DNA from: Fodinibius sediminis
Lineage (GTDB): Bacteria > Bacteroidota > Rhodothermia > Balneolales > Balneolaceae
Length of the DNA stretch: 64,000 nucleotides
Direction of reading: 5' to 3'
Assembly (NCBI RefSeq): GCF_900182555.1
Contig: NZ_FXTH01000014.1
Location: forward strand, 1-64,000
Within the stretch, counting starts at the first letter, position 1. The number at the start of each line of letters is the position of its first letter. A model generated the notes under the pieces. That model searched no databases. It saw nothing but the letters and a program-made list of their open reading frames with translations, and was not told where the DNA came from. The translations under genes were made by a program, and so were the position numbers. Below are positions 43,295 through 53,674 of this stretch, in pieces.

Positions 43295-44179
43295 ATGCCC
43301 CTTTCAAAGCTGTCATTTGGCCCTTTTCATTTACATACTATTGAAACGGGGCATTTCCGCCTTGATGGCGGTGCCATGTTCGGTGTTGTCCCCAAGACCC
43401 TGTGGGCACGTTTTATCGAGGTAGACGACAAAAACCGTATTCCCATGGCAATGCGGTGTCTGCTGATCACTTCCGAGAACACCGGTCGAACGTACCTTGT
43501 CGACAATGGGTGCGGAACCAAGTTTGATCAAAAGTTTGAGGATATTTATCAGCTCGACTACTCTCAACACACCTTGAATAATTCGCTGGAAGAACACGGT
43601 TTTACTCCGAATGACGTTACGGACCTTATTTTCTCGCACCTCCATTTCGATCACTGTGGCGGTACAACCTTCTATAACAGCCAGGGCAACCTCAAACACA
43701 CCTTCCCAAATGCCACCTACCATATTACTAAAAAACACCTGGAGACCGCTACTCATCCGAATGCGCGTGAAAGCGCCAGTTTTCTGCCCGATAATATTAC
43801 CCCCATTGCCAATTGGAAAAGGCTGAATACCGTTGAAGAACATCACCGGTATGAAGAGGGGCTTGATGCTCTTGCCGTCAACGGACATACGCTCGGCCAG
43901 CAACTACCCAAAATAACCGTTGGTGACCAGACGATAGTTTTTATGGCTGACCTGATTCCCACACACGTCCACCTGCCTCTTCCCTGGGTTATGGGCTATG
44001 ACATGTATCCCGTGCAGACCCTTCATGAAAAAGAAAGAATCCTGGACCAGGCCGTTGAAGAGAACTGGTATCTTTTTTTGGAGCATGATGCAACAGAGGA
44101 GGTTATAACCATTCAGAAGGAGCAGGGCAAATACCGTGTCAAGGAACGGCTTTCCCTTGGCGAGATTCCTTCTGTGTAA
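43295..44179 (+). CDS. Metallo-beta-lactamase-fold hydrolase
   Basis: A 294-residue MBL-fold enzyme. I use ATG 43295 because the family match starts at once with PLSKLSFGPFHLHTIETG; the 30 earlier codons look unrelated. The metal motif is FSHLHFDHCGGTTF (about 119-132), with the further His in NGHTLGQQLP (about 201-210), Asp in FMADLIPTHVHLP and a late EHDATEE. This pattern fits quorum-lactonase-like or general hydrolases. There is no signal peptide. The substrate is not evident. Confidence 0.85.
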   Translation: MPLSKLSFGPFHLHTIETGHFRLDGGAMFGVVPKTLWARFIEVDDKNRIPMAMRCLLITSENTGRTYLVDNGCGTKFDQKFEDIYQLDYSQHTLNNSLEEHGFTPNDVTDLIFSHLHFDHCGGTTFYNSQGNLKHTFPNATYHITKKHLETATHPNARESASFLPDNITPIANWKRLNTVEEHHRYEEGLDALAVNGHTLGQQLPKITVGDQTIVFMADLIPTHVHLPLPWVMGYDMYPVQTLHEKERILDQAVEENWYLFLEHDATEEVITIQKEQGKYRVKERLSLGEIPSV

Positions 44180-44424
44180 TATGCCGTGCTGACCTTCTGC
44201 ATTCAGGAAAATAATCCAGGCAGCGACATGACACCCCATAGGTCCTGCATTCCTGCAGGAGGGAAATAAAAATCCTTGTGGAACTTCTTGCGCCGGCCTT
44301 TCATATAACGTCTGGGTGCCCCTGTCCGGTAAAATACATGATTAAATTCAGAATGTAAGTTTACCTTGAAATTCATTAATTTGTCCGCTTACAAAAATTT
44401 AATATTAACAAGATTAGAAACTCA

Positions 44425-46923
44425 ATGCGACTGATAAAGAGCATCTTACCCATGCTGCTGGTATGCATGGCCGTATCGCTGGCACATGCCCAGAACATCT
44501 CTGACATCGATTTTAAAAATATCAGGGTTGATGACCTTTCCGACCAGCAAATCCAACGCATTTATGAAGGAGCCCAGGCACGCAACCTGTCCATCGATCA
44601 GGCGGTACAGATGGCTGTTGCCCGGGGACTTCCGCAGTCGCAGGCCAGCAAGTTAAAACGACGCCTCCAGCAGGTACAGAGCGGAGGCGCCCTGGGAACC
44701 GACAGTGCAGCAGGTGTTTCCGGCCAGCTTCGGTCTCCCATACCAACGGAGGGGCCCGACTCCACCAGGTTTGATTCCCTCTATGCGCAAACTGATTCTT
44801 TGAAATGGGCCAGACAACAGCTCAAAAGCAAGATTTTCGGCTACAAGCTCTTTACCAGCGACAAAGTCACATTCGAACCGGCCCTGAATATTCCCACCCC
44901 CGAGGATTATCAGCTCGGGCCCGGTGACGAAATCATTATTGATATCTGGGGTGCAGCCCAGATGAATTACCAGCTGGAAGTTTCGCCGGACGGCTCTGTG
45001 ATTATTGAAAACATTGGACCTATTTACGTCAATGGCCTTACCGTAGAAGAAGCATCCAATCGTCTTCGTTCGCGCCTGGGGGATATCTACTCAGGACTGA
45101 ATCCTGCCAACAGCGAAAACAAAGATACCTATATGCAGCTGTCGCTCGGGCAGGTGCGAAGCATCAAGGTTACCGTACTGGGTGAAGCAACGGTACCCGG
45201 CACTTACACACTCTCCTCCCTTTCGACCGTATTTAATGCCCTTTACGCCGCAGGAGGCCCCACAACCACCGGGAGTTTCAGGAAAATCAACGTGATCAGA
45301 GGCGAGGAAACCGTGGCTACCTTCGATCTTTATGACCTGTTGGTCTACGGCAATCAATCTGAAAATGTCAGGCTTCGCTCCCAGGACATTATCCAGATAC
45401 AACCCTATCAAAACCGTATTGAGATCGAGGGAGAAGTCAAGCGACCGGGCATTTATGAGCTTGTAGGCAATGAAACGCTGCAGGATCTTATTGTCTATGC
45501 CGGCGACTTCACAGACAAGGCATATACGGATCGCATTAAAGTGGTCGGTAATACCCCCAAACAAAAACGCATTACCGATGTCAATAAAGGCTATTTTGAT
45601 GATTACATCCTCCAGAACGGCGACTCGGTGTCCGTAGGCAAAATTCTGGACCGCTTTACCAACAAGGTGGAAATTGAAGGGGCCGTCTTTCGTCCCGGCG
45701 ACTACGCCCTGAATGATACCACCTCGCTTTACTCACTCATCCAGCGGGCCGACGGACTCATGGGTGATGCCTTCATGAACCGCGGCATCATCTATCGAAC
45801 ACGCGACGACTACACTGTTGAATCCATTTCTTTCAGCGTACGGGATCTGATGCACAACCCCGGAGCCCATGATATTGCCCTCAAGAAAGATGACGTCGTT
45901 CGAATCTCCTCAATTTTCGACATGCGTGAGAATTTTACAGTCGAGATCAAGGGCCCGGTTCAAAGCCCGGATGAATATGAATATGCCTATGGAATGACCC
46001 TCGAGGATCTGATTTACATGGCAGAAGGCTTCCAGCAATCGGCCACCCCCTATCGCATCGAAGTCGCGCGGCGCATCCGTGATGTGGATGAGCAGACAGG
46101 ACAGACCTCTATCATTGCTGACATTCAGACCTTTACAGTTGATGAAAACCTGCGCCTTGGTGAAGAAGGAGCAAACTTTGAACTGCAGCCTTTCGACCAG
46201 GTCTACGTACGCGAGCTGCCCAATTACGAAGAACAACAGGAAGTATATGTGGTGGGAGAAGTAAAATACCCCGGCAAATATGCCATTTCATCGCGTGATG
46301 ACCGTCTTTCTGATCTGATTGACCGCGCCGGGGGGCTGACGCCAGATGCCTATACCGATGGCGCCACCCTCTTCCGCAAAAGGGAGTTTACCCAGCAGGA
46401 ATCACAACAGACCACGGCCAACGTGGAGGGGGCTGAGGGCGAACTCCAGCCACAGCAAGATAGAGAAGAAGAAAATGAAACCTCAGCCCAGATTGGCATT
46501 GAACTGCCGGAAGTGATCTCAAATCCCGGCTCCAAGTATGATCTTCTGGTTGAGGAAGGCGATTCGCTTTTCATCCCGCAGCAACTGGAGACCGTAACAG
46601 TGGAAGGCGGCGTTTTTTATCCTACGACGGTGCGGTATGAAGGCAGTCGCTCTTTCAAGGATTACATTACAGCAGCCGGTGGGTTCAATGATCTGGCTCG
46701 CAAAAAACGCGCGTACATCATCTATGCCAATGGTGATGTCGACCGGACTAAAAAAGTGCTCTTTTTTAAAAACTACCCCTCAGTTGAACCCGGGGCGACC
46801 ATTGTGGTGCCGGAAGAAACGCCCAAGGAAGGGATGAGCCCGGCGGAACGCGTAGGTATTCTCTCTACCATCGCATCGACGATGGCCGTGGTTGCCACTA
46901 CCATTATCCGTTTGACCAATTAG
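44425..46923 (+). CDS. Polysaccharide export outer-membrane protein with multiple SLBB domains
   Basis: An 832-residue Wza-like protein. The signal peptide ends at VSLAHAQ (about 1-23). A helical N-terminal part is followed by the poly-export domain YQLGPGDEIIIDIWGAAQMN (about 155-174) and then five or more SLBB beta-grasp domains (about 245, 330, 410, 500, 600 and 720), recognisable by VxVxGEVxxPGxY patterns such as IEIEGEVKRPGIYEL and VYVVGEVKYPGKYAI. The C-terminal segment near 808-828 is a hydrophobic helix. It is much longer than Wza and of the type common in Bacteroidota. No other capsule gene is adjacent. The terminator at 46949 follows. Confidence 0.9.
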   Translation: MRLIKSILPMLLVCMAVSLAHAQNISDIDFKNIRVDDLSDQQIQRIYEGAQARNLSIDQAVQMAVARGLPQSQASKLKRRLQQVQSGGALGTDSAAGVSGQLRSPIPTEGPDSTRFDSLYAQTDSLKWARQQLKSKIFGYKLFTSDKVTFEPALNIPTPEDYQLGPGDEIIIDIWGAAQMNYQLEVSPDGSVIIENIGPIYVNGLTVEEASNRLRSRLGDIYSGLNPANSENKDTYMQLSLGQVRSIKVTVLGEATVPGTYTLSSLSTVFNALYAAGGPTTTGSFRKINVIRGEETVATFDLYDLLVYGNQSENVRLRSQDIIQIQPYQNRIEIEGEVKRPGIYELVGNETLQDLIVYAGDFTDKAYTDRIKVVGNTPKQKRITDVNKGYFDDYILQNGDSVSVGKILDRFTNKVEIEGAVFRPGDYALNDTTSLYSLIQRADGLMGDAFMNRGIIYRTRDDYTVESISFSVRDLMHNPGAHDIALKKDDVVRISSIFDMRENFTVEIKGPVQSPDEYEYAYGMTLEDLIYMAEGFQQSATPYRIEVARRIRDVDEQTGQTSIIADIQTFTVDENLRLGEEGANFELQPFDQVYVRELPNYEEQQEVYVVGEVKYPGKYAISSRDDRLSDLIDRAGGLTPDAYTDGATLFRKREFTQQESQQTTANVEGAEGELQPQQDREEENETSAQIGIELPEVISNPGSKYDLLVEEGDSLFIPQQLETVTVEGGVFYPTTVRYEGSRSFKDYITAAGGFNDLARKKRAYIIYANGDVDRTKKVLFFKNYPSVEPGATIVVPEETPKEGMSPAERVGILSTIASTMAVVATTIIRLTN

Positions 46924-46948
46924 GATAATTCACAGGTTTTCTTTCTTT

Positions 46949-46983
46949 AAAGCACAGGCTGATATCTGGCCTGTGCTTTTTTT
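46949..46983 (+). terminator. Terminator after the SLBB export gene
   Basis: AAGCACAGGC (46950-46959) pairs with GCCTGTGCTT (46969-46978), followed by TTTTTTT. This is a strong Rho-independent terminator 26 bases past the stop. The following 300 bases up to the M1 peptidase hold no gene that I can see. Confidence 0.88.
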
Positions 46984-47280
46984 ATGCCTGAAATTTTAGG
47001 ACAACAGCAAATGAACCGGCCTGCTGATACAGCTTGCCTCGTTTGTTGCATAAACAGCCAAAGTAGGAAGTCCATATAACCAAGCAGCCCGCTCATCCCC
47101 CGGATCGGTACCAAGACCAGCAGATAAAAGTTGTAAATCCGGTTTTCAATGTATGGTCTTATATCATGTTTTTCCTATTTTTCAGTTCTTGCAACCAAAG
47201 GCTTTTCAACCTGCCTCGCATATGTTTCTTTAAAGAAACCCCATTAAATCTCATCAACATCCATCAAACAATATAATATT

Positions 47281-49314
47281 ATGCTAGATCTCCCTAATCA
47301 TATAAAAACGACCGTTCTGATGGTCGGGATTGCCCTGTTTACTATTTCGGGATGTACCGGCCCACAGCAAGCCGCAAAAACGGACCAGGCTCCCGAGCAA
47401 ACCGCACAGGCCATGAAACAGGAGCCTGATAAAATGGACCGCCTGGTTCCCAATCCTATCACCAACGAAATTCCACAGGCTTTCTATCAGGCCATCGACC
47501 GGGAAACCCGCACCATGTCCGGCAAACCGGGATCCGGCTACTGGCAGCAGTGGACCAACTATGATATTGACGTTGAACTTGTTCCAGCTGATACCCTCAT
47601 CAAAGGCAGCAGCCTCATTACCTACTACAACAATTCGCCGGATACCCTCAATCAACTTTTTATGGAACTGGCCCAAAACATGCATAAAAGCGGGGTCGTG
47701 CGCAATACGCCTGCAGAAGTGACCGGCGGAATCAATCTCCACCAGGTGGAAGCCGGCAATACCCCCCTCCAGGAGATGCAGTCGGTGCGTGCCCAGCAGG
47801 GATATTTGGTAGACGGGACCCTCATGGTGCTCCGTCCCGGCACCGTTCTGGCCCCCGGCGACTCTATACAGATTGAGGTGACCTGGGACTTCAAAATCCC
47901 CCAGCAGGGAGCAAGCGGACGCATGGGCTACAGCGAAGACAATCTATTTTACATTGGCTACTGGTACCCCAAAATGCGTGTGTATGACGACGTCAATGGC
48001 TGGTTTACCGATCAATTCAAAGGTAATGCTGAGTTTTACCATGGTTTCGGCAACTATACTGTAGATATTACAGCTCCCGAACAATGGATGATAGCCTCCA
48101 CCGGTCATCTGACGAACGCCCGGGAAGTATTGAAAAATGAAATATACCAGCGCCTGCAAAAAGCACATAACAGTGATGAAATAGTTCATGTTGTCACAAA
48201 AGAAGATTTTGGCGATGTCACCGAATCAACCGGCAACGGCACCCTGACCTGGACTTTCAAAGCGGATAAGGTTCGCGACTTTGCCTTTAGTGCAACCAGG
48301 GAATCGATGTGGGATGCAACGCGCTCCAGGGTTGACGACCGTGATGGAGATGGGCAGGCCGATTATGTTGCCATCAATGCTATTTACCGCGACAGTGCCC
48401 CTCTCTGGACCGACGGTGCAGAATTCACACGCCATGCAATCACCGCTCTTTCTGAAACAACGGGGCTTGCCTATCCCTGGCCGCATATGACATCGGTTGA
48501 GGGAGGCGGCATCATCGGGGGAGGTATGGAATTTCCCATGATGACCATTATCGGTGACTACAACGGCCGCCCAGCCCAGTCGCTCTATGCCGTTATTGCC
48601 CATGAGCTGGCCCATATGTGGGTGCCGATGCAGGTAAGCAATAACGAACGCCGCTATGCCTGGATGGATGAGGGAACCACCACCTTCAATGAAGCCCAGT
48701 CAAAGAAAGATTATTACCCGGGCAACGACTTTGAACAGTCGGATTTTCAAAGTTATCTGCAGATAACCGGCACCGACCTTGAAGGACCTATCATGCGGTG
48801 GTCAGATTACCATTACAACGGATTTGCCTATGGCATCGCCTCCTATCCCAAACCAGCCTCCATGCTGGTTGCGCTGCGGGGCGTACTGGGCGAGGAAACC
48901 TTTCAGCAGGCATTTGAAAGCTTCCTGAGCCGTTGGCGATACAGGCATCCGTATCCATGGGACCTTTTCAATACTTTTGAAGATGTGAGTGGAAGGGACC
49001 TTGACTGGTTCTGGCGAAGCTGGTATTTCGAAACATGGGTTCTTGATCAGGCGGTGGGCAATGTACAAACCACCGATAACGGCACACAGATTGTTATCGA
49101 GGATCACGGGCAGGCTCCCATGCCGACTACTGTTGCAATTACGCTCGCCGACGGCACGACGCTGTCGCGGGAGATCCCGGTTGAAACATGGCTGAAAGGG
49201 GCTACACAGACCACACTTACTGTTGACAGCGCAAGCGAGGTAACCAAGGTTGTGATCGATCCAGAGCAGAAGTTCCCTGATGCCAATCGCATCAATAACA
49301 GCTGGGAAAAGTAA
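47281..49314 (+). CDS. M1-family zinc metallopeptidase lipoprotein
   Basis: An aminopeptidase-like enzyme of 677 residues. The signal with lipobox TISGC (Cys near 25) makes it a lipoprotein. The N-terminal beta domain is followed by the catalytic domain: VEGGGIIGGGMEFPMM (about 405-420; the GGGMEFP is a variant of the M1 GAMEN motif), zinc-binding HELAHMW (about 441-447) and the downstream Glu in WMDEGTTTFNEAQ (about 461-473). The family trims peptides from the N-terminus, here in the periplasm or at the surface. It is a single gene between two terminators. Confidence 0.92.
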   Translation: MLDLPNHIKTTVLMVGIALFTISGCTGPQQAAKTDQAPEQTAQAMKQEPDKMDRLVPNPITNEIPQAFYQAIDRETRTMSGKPGSGYWQQWTNYDIDVELVPADTLIKGSSLITYYNNSPDTLNQLFMELAQNMHKSGVVRNTPAEVTGGINLHQVEAGNTPLQEMQSVRAQQGYLVDGTLMVLRPGTVLAPGDSIQIEVTWDFKIPQQGASGRMGYSEDNLFYIGYWYPKMRVYDDVNGWFTDQFKGNAEFYHGFGNYTVDITAPEQWMIASTGHLTNAREVLKNEIYQRLQKAHNSDEIVHVVTKEDFGDVTESTGNGTLTWTFKADKVRDFAFSATRESMWDATRSRVDDRDGDGQADYVAINAIYRDSAPLWTDGAEFTRHAITALSETTGLAYPWPHMTSVEGGGIIGGGMEFPMMTIIGDYNGRPAQSLYAVIAHELAHMWVPMQVSNNERRYAWMDEGTTTFNEAQSKKDYYPGNDFEQSDFQSYLQITGTDLEGPIMRWSDYHYNGFAYGIASYPKPASMLVALRGVLGEETFQQAFESFLSRWRYRHPYPWDLFNTFEDVSGRDLDWFWRSWYFETWVLDQAVGNVQTTDNGTQIVIEDHGQAPMPTTVAITLADGTTLSREIPVETWLKGATQTTLTVDSASEVTKVVIDPEQKFPDANRINNSWEK

Positions 49315-49348
49315 TCCCTGCATTCTTTATCCATTCAAAAGAAACGGT

Positions 49349-49385
49349 AGAGCAAGGACCGGGAACGGTGCTTGCTCTTTTTATT
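49349..49385 (+). terminator. Terminator after the M1 peptidase gene
   Basis: AGAGCAAG (49349-49356) pairs with CTTGCTCT (49371-49378), followed by TTTTATTT. It is 35 bases after the stop codon. Confidence 0.82.
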
Positions 49386-49598
49386 TAACGGCGCTATTAA
49401 AATTTGAAGGAAAGCACACTGACTCAGGCCAGGCTAAAATGAGGCCCTGCGCCGGTAAATTCGAAAGCTACCGGCCTTTTCCCGGCTGCGGTTTCGTCTC
49501 CCCCCCCGGAAATCAGCAGCGGAAGGGGAATACCAGCCAATTGGTAAAAAAATCATCATGCAAAGGAGTCAAAAAGGGTAATCTCCTCAAGAAAAGCG

Positions 49599-51059
49599 TT
49601 ATTGATTCATTGAAATCAAAAACTCCTCATTATTCTCGGTCCCCTTCATCTTGTCCAATACAAACTCCATCGCTTCGAAAGAGTTCATGCGATTCAGGTA
49701 ACGCCGCAGCAAGACCACTTTCTCCTTCTCCGATTCCGGAACGATAAGCTCCTCGCGCCGGGTACCACTTTTGAAAATATCGATGGCAGGATAAATTCGG
49801 CGTTCAGACAGGTTGCGGTCAAGAACCAGCTCCATGTTGCCGGTCCCCTTGAACTCTTCAAAGATCAGATCATCCATGCGCGAACCGGTCTGAATCAGAG
49901 CTGTAGCAAGGATGGTAAGGCTTCCACCATCTTCGATATTCCGCGCCGAACTGAACAGCTGGCGGGGTGCTTTCAGTGCTTCAGAATCCACTCCACCCGA
50001 CATGGTACGCCCCGAAGAAGGCTGGCAAATGTTGTAGGCGCGCGCCAACCTGGTTATTGAGTCCATCAGGATAAGTACATCATGCCCGCTTTCAACCAGG
50101 CGTTTGGATTTTTCAAATACAATCTCCGACAGCCCGACATGATTTTCCGGACGCTCATCAAAAGTGGATGCTACCACTTCGGCATCCTCCACATTGCGCT
50201 CCATTTCGGTGACTTCTTCCGGGCGTTCATCAATAAGCAAGATAATAACCTTCGTCTCCGGATTATTTTTATTCACGGCATTAGCGACATTGCGCAGAAT
50301 AGTAGTCTTTCCCGTCTTTGGCTGGGCTACAATCAATCCGCGTTGTCCTTTTCCTACAGGAGCGAAAAGATCAACAACCCGGGTGGTATACTCGCTAGGC
50401 TTGTGTTCCAGCTTGAGGCGTTCTTCGGGATAGATCGGCAGCAGGTCTTCAAAATCCCCGCGGTTGTCCATATCCGTTGGTATCTTGCCATTCACTCCAT
50501 CAACCCGTAAAAGAGCAAAATAGCGCTCTCCTACCTTGGGGGGACGTATAATTCCGATTACACAATCCCCCTGTTTCAGGCGAAACCGCTTGATTTGCGA
50601 CGGTGAAACGTATATATCATCAGGGCTGGCCTTGTAATTGTAATTTACCGATCGCAGGAATCCATAGCCATCGGGCAGAATTTCCAGGGTTCCCTCCTGG
50701 ATAAGATAGGGACCCAGCTTGGGTTGTATCTCTTCCAGCCGCTCTTCCAGGGTGGGTGCATCCGACTCGGGTAGAATGTCATGCACATTCTTCTTTTTCT
50801 TCTTACGCCCGGATGACCGGCTATTTCCTTTGGATTTGTCATACGACTTCGTATGCTCATCACCCGAATTCCCATTGCTGTGCGCCCGCGCCTTGTCACG
50901 TACTGACTGTGTAATTCGATCAATAAGCTGCTGTTTGCGCAATCCTGAAACGGATGAGAGGCCCTGCTCGCGAGCTAATTCCTTTAACTCCTTGACGGTT
51001 TTGTTCGGCAAAGTATCAATTTGCTCTAACGTAACTCCATCGGTCTGATAGTCCGACAT
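49599..51059 (-). CDS. rho: Transcription termination factor Rho
   Basis: Hexameric RNA helicase that ends transcription, 486 residues. The Rho-N helical domain (about 10-50: LPNKTVKELKELAREQGLSS) is followed by a charged linker with a run of five Lys (about 85-89), then the RNA-binding cold-shock-like domain GTLEILPDGYGFLRSVNYNY (about 121-140). The motor part has Walker A AQPKTGKTT (about 245-253), Walker B VLILMDSITRLARA (about 327-340) and the Q-loop and R-loop regions. The basic linker is longer than in E. coli Rho, as in other members of the phylum. It is monocistronic. Confidence 0.97.
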   Translation of the reverse strand: MSDYQTDGVTLEQIDTLPNKTVKELKELAREQGLSSVSGLRKQQLIDRITQSVRDKARAHSNGNSGDEHTKSYDKSKGNSRSSGRKKKKKNVHDILPESDAPTLEERLEEIQPKLGPYLIQEGTLEILPDGYGFLRSVNYNYKASPDDIYVSPSQIKRFRLKQGDCVIGIIRPPKVGERYFALLRVDGVNGKIPTDMDNRGDFEDLLPIYPEERLKLEHKPSEYTTRVVDLFAPVGKGQRGLIVAQPKTGKTTILRNVANAVNKNNPETKVIILLIDERPEEVTEMERNVEDAEVVASTFDERPENHVGLSEIVFEKSKRLVESGHDVLILMDSITRLARAYNICQPSSGRTMSGGVDSEALKAPRQLFSSARNIEDGGSLTILATALIQTGSRMDDLIFEEFKGTGNMELVLDRNLSERRIYPAIDIFKSGTRREELIVPESEKEKVVLLRRYLNRMNSFEAMEFVLDKMKGTENNEEFLISMNQ

Positions 51060-51192
51060 AATATTCTTCTTCTATAATTTGGTATGCGTTGCGATGAATA
51101 AAAAGGTTCTACAATCTTATACTAAGCTGTAAAGAGAGTTGATCTACACTGTGGAAAAAGGGAGAAACGCAGGTAGATATGATACTAACGGT

Positions 51193-52476
51193 TTAAACAA
51201 GTGTTTTTATCCAATCCCGAACCGTAGCGTAAAAGTAAAAACTTCCTGCAAAAATTACTAATTCCGTCTCAAACTCTTTTAGCAAACGCTGCTGTTGATC
51301 CGGCTGGTTCGGAAAAGCCATCACTTGCGGCCACCATTCCTTGATCTCCTTAAACGGTGCCGCCCGCTCTGTGTTTAGTGAATAATAATAGATATTTTTG
51401 AATTCTGAAAATTCATTCATCACATCCGGCTGTATTTTATCACGCATGAGTGACAGCACAAGGATGGCTTCATTCATATTTCCCACCGTTGCTAAAGACT
51501 CTTTAACCTGCTTTACGGCTTCAATATTGTGTGCGCCGTCGAAATACCACCTTCTTTTTTCCGATAACTGCTCAAAACGTCCATACCCCGGTGCTACAGA
51601 ACCCAGGGCCCGCTCGAACTGCTGCTCAGAAACCGGCAGATGGCCGCTGACAGCCCGAATGGCCTGCCAGGCCATGGCAACATTAAGCGCCTGTACCGGG
51701 GCAATAAGCGAGGTTCTCAGCTTCTTCTGTCCGCCTGGAGTCTTTAACAAAACCGCTCTGCCGGAAACAAGCCGGGGCTGCAGTTCCTTAATATCAAACA
51801 GCTCGCTACCCTTCTCTCGGGCTATCCCCTGAATGATTCTCTCCGCTTCTTCAGGCAAATTCCCAATGATTACAGGCCGGCCCGACTTTATGATACCTCC
51901 TTTTTCCCGTGCAATAGCCGCCAGGCTGTCTCCGAGAATATCGGTATGATCCAGTGAGATACTGGTGATGATACTCGCCAGCGGATGTATAATATTCGTG
52001 GCATCCAGCCGACCGCCTAATCCCGTTTCAATAATGGCGATGTCGACCTGTGATTTTGCGAACCACCAAAAAGCAATAGCTGTGCTGATTTCGAAATAAG
52101 TCAAACGGTGTTCTTCGATCAGGGTCCGATACTGCTGAAAAAAAGCAAGCAGTTCCGCATCAGGGATGGTAGAACCATTAATGATAAAACGCTCGTTAAA
52201 GGTTAAAATATGAGGCGAGGTATATAAGCCGGTCGTATATCCGGCCTCATGGTAGATGGCTGCCAATATTCGGCAGGTACTGCCCTTGCCATTGGTCCCG
52301 GCCACATGTACAGCTGGAAATTGTTCCTGGGGACAGCCGAGCTCTTCGCAGAATCTCTCAAATTTCGCCAGGTTGAAATCGGCAGCCTTGGCATGGTCGG
52401 ACTGGAACTTCGGGATGGCAGCAAGATATTGCTCTACATCCTCTATCGTTAAAAAAGACATGGATAAAAAGGACAA
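51193..52476 (-). CDS. folC: Bifunctional folylpolyglutamate synthase/dihydrofolate synthase
   Basis: Adds glutamate to dihydropteroate and to folates in the cytoplasm. It has 427 residues. The Mur-ligase-type ATP loop is HVAGTNGKGSTCRIL (about 57-71), followed by YTSPHILTFNERF, ETGLGGRLDATN (about 151-162) and SLDHTDILG (about 173-181), with FDGAHNIEA in the C-terminal domain (about 313-321). ATG at 52461 is an alternative start. It is divergent from pyrD. Confidence 0.95.
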   Translation of the reverse strand: MSFLSMSFLTIEDVEQYLAAIPKFQSDHAKAADFNLAKFERFCEELGCPQEQFPAVHVAGTNGKGSTCRILAAIYHEAGYTTGLYTSPHILTFNERFIINGSTIPDAELLAFFQQYRTLIEEHRLTYFEISTAIAFWWFAKSQVDIAIIETGLGGRLDATNIIHPLASIITSISLDHTDILGDSLAAIAREKGGIIKSGRPVIIGNLPEEAERIIQGIAREKGSELFDIKELQPRLVSGRAVLLKTPGGQKKLRTSLIAPVQALNVAMAWQAIRAVSGHLPVSEQQFERALGSVAPGYGRFEQLSEKRRWYFDGAHNIEAVKQVKESLATVGNMNEAILVLSLMRDKIQPDVMNEFSEFKNIYYYSLNTERAAPFKEIKEWWPQVMAFPNQPDQQQRLLKEFETELVIFAGSFYFYATVRDWIKTLV

Positions 52477-52549
52477 AAGTTAAAATTTCGTTCTTAGCCT
52501 AAAGCTCTTTACTTTGACGGGAGCTTAAAATAAGTTCGTTTTGGATGTT

Positions 52550-53632
52550 ATGATATATAAATCGTTGGTGAAACCCCTGTTATTTCAGCTCGATGCTGAA
52601 CGGGCACACGACCTGACGCACATTTTTGCACAAAAAGCCTCCGAAAGCAGGATATTACGATCCCTTGCAAAGGCCCTTTACAACTACCAGTCGCCCGGTC
52701 TCTGCCAAAACATATGGGGACTGAAATTCCGAAATCCCCTGGGTCTTGCTGCCGGCTTTGACAAAAATGGGCATATTCCGGAAATAATGGAAGCCTTAGG
52801 CTTTGGTTTCGTAGAAATCGGCAGTATTACCGGAAATCCAAGTACCGGCAATCCCAAACCCCGCCTCTTTCGGCTTCCGGGCGACCACGCCCTCATTAAC
52901 CGGATGGGCCTGAATAATGATGGGGCTAAAACCATCGTCAAGCGACTTAAAAATAAAAAACTGTCGATCCCCCTGGGAATCAATATTGCCAAGACCCACG
53001 ACCCCACGGTGATGGGCGACCGAGCCATCCGTGATTATGTGCACAGCTTCAAGGAAGCACAAAAAATAGCAGATTATATCACGGTCAACATTTCTTGTCC
53101 CAACACCACCGAAGGCAAAACATTCGAGGATCCGGCCGCTCTGGATGAACTGCTTGCCGCCCTGGCCATCCGCAATGACGCCCGGGTCATCCCGACGCTG
53201 GTGAAGTTTTCCTCTGATCTGACGAAAGAGCAGCTCATGGAGCTCCTGCAGGTTTGCGAGGATCACCAGATTCCCGGCTACGTGGCCTGCAACACCTCTT
53301 CCGCCCGCGATAACCTGCAAACATCCAGCGACATCGTTAAAGATATCGGGCGGGGCGGCCTCAGTGGACGCCCGATCGCCCCGAAGAGCGTCCGCATCGT
53401 CCGGTGGATCAGTGAAGCAACAAAGGGACAAAAACCAGTTATAGGAGTAGGCGGCGTGGATTCACTGGCCACCGCTCTTGACATGATGCTGGCAGGGGCC
53501 GATCTCCTTCAGGTGTATTCGGGCCTGATTTACGAGGGTCCTGGACTTATAAAGTCCATTAACCGGCAGCTTGTCAGGGAACTCAAAGAGCTGAATATTG
53601 ACTCCATCCACCAGTTGTTCAGCGTCTCATAG
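52550..53632 (+). CDS. pyrD: Quinone-dependent dihydroorotate dehydrogenase (class 2)
   Basis: Oxidises dihydroorotate to orotate in pyrimidine synthesis and passes electrons to quinones at the inner membrane. It has 360 residues from ATG 52550 (a TTG nine bases earlier is less likely). The N-terminal membrane-associating helices MIYKSLVKPLLFQLDAERAH mark class 2. FMN-site and catalytic motifs: LAAGFDKNG, EIGSITGNPSTGNPKPR, NRMGLNNDG, VNISCPNTTEGK, the catalytic-Ser region CNTSSARDNL, and VIGVGGVDS. It is a single gene. Confidence 0.95.
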   Translation: MIYKSLVKPLLFQLDAERAHDLTHIFAQKASESRILRSLAKALYNYQSPGLCQNIWGLKFRNPLGLAAGFDKNGHIPEIMEALGFGFVEIGSITGNPSTGNPKPRLFRLPGDHALINRMGLNNDGAKTIVKRLKNKKLSIPLGINIAKTHDPTVMGDRAIRDYVHSFKEAQKIADYITVNISCPNTTEGKTFEDPAALDELLAALAIRNDARVIPTLVKFSSDLTKEQLMELLQVCEDHQIPGYVACNTSSARDNLQTSSDIVKDIGRGGLSGRPIAPKSVRIVRWISEATKGQKPVIGVGGVDSLATALDMMLAGADLLQVYSGLIYEGPGLIKSINRQLVRELKELNIDSIHQLFSVS

Positions 53633-53674
53633 CCTTCCCATGCCACCAATTCAGTCAAGAACAAGCATCCCCCG

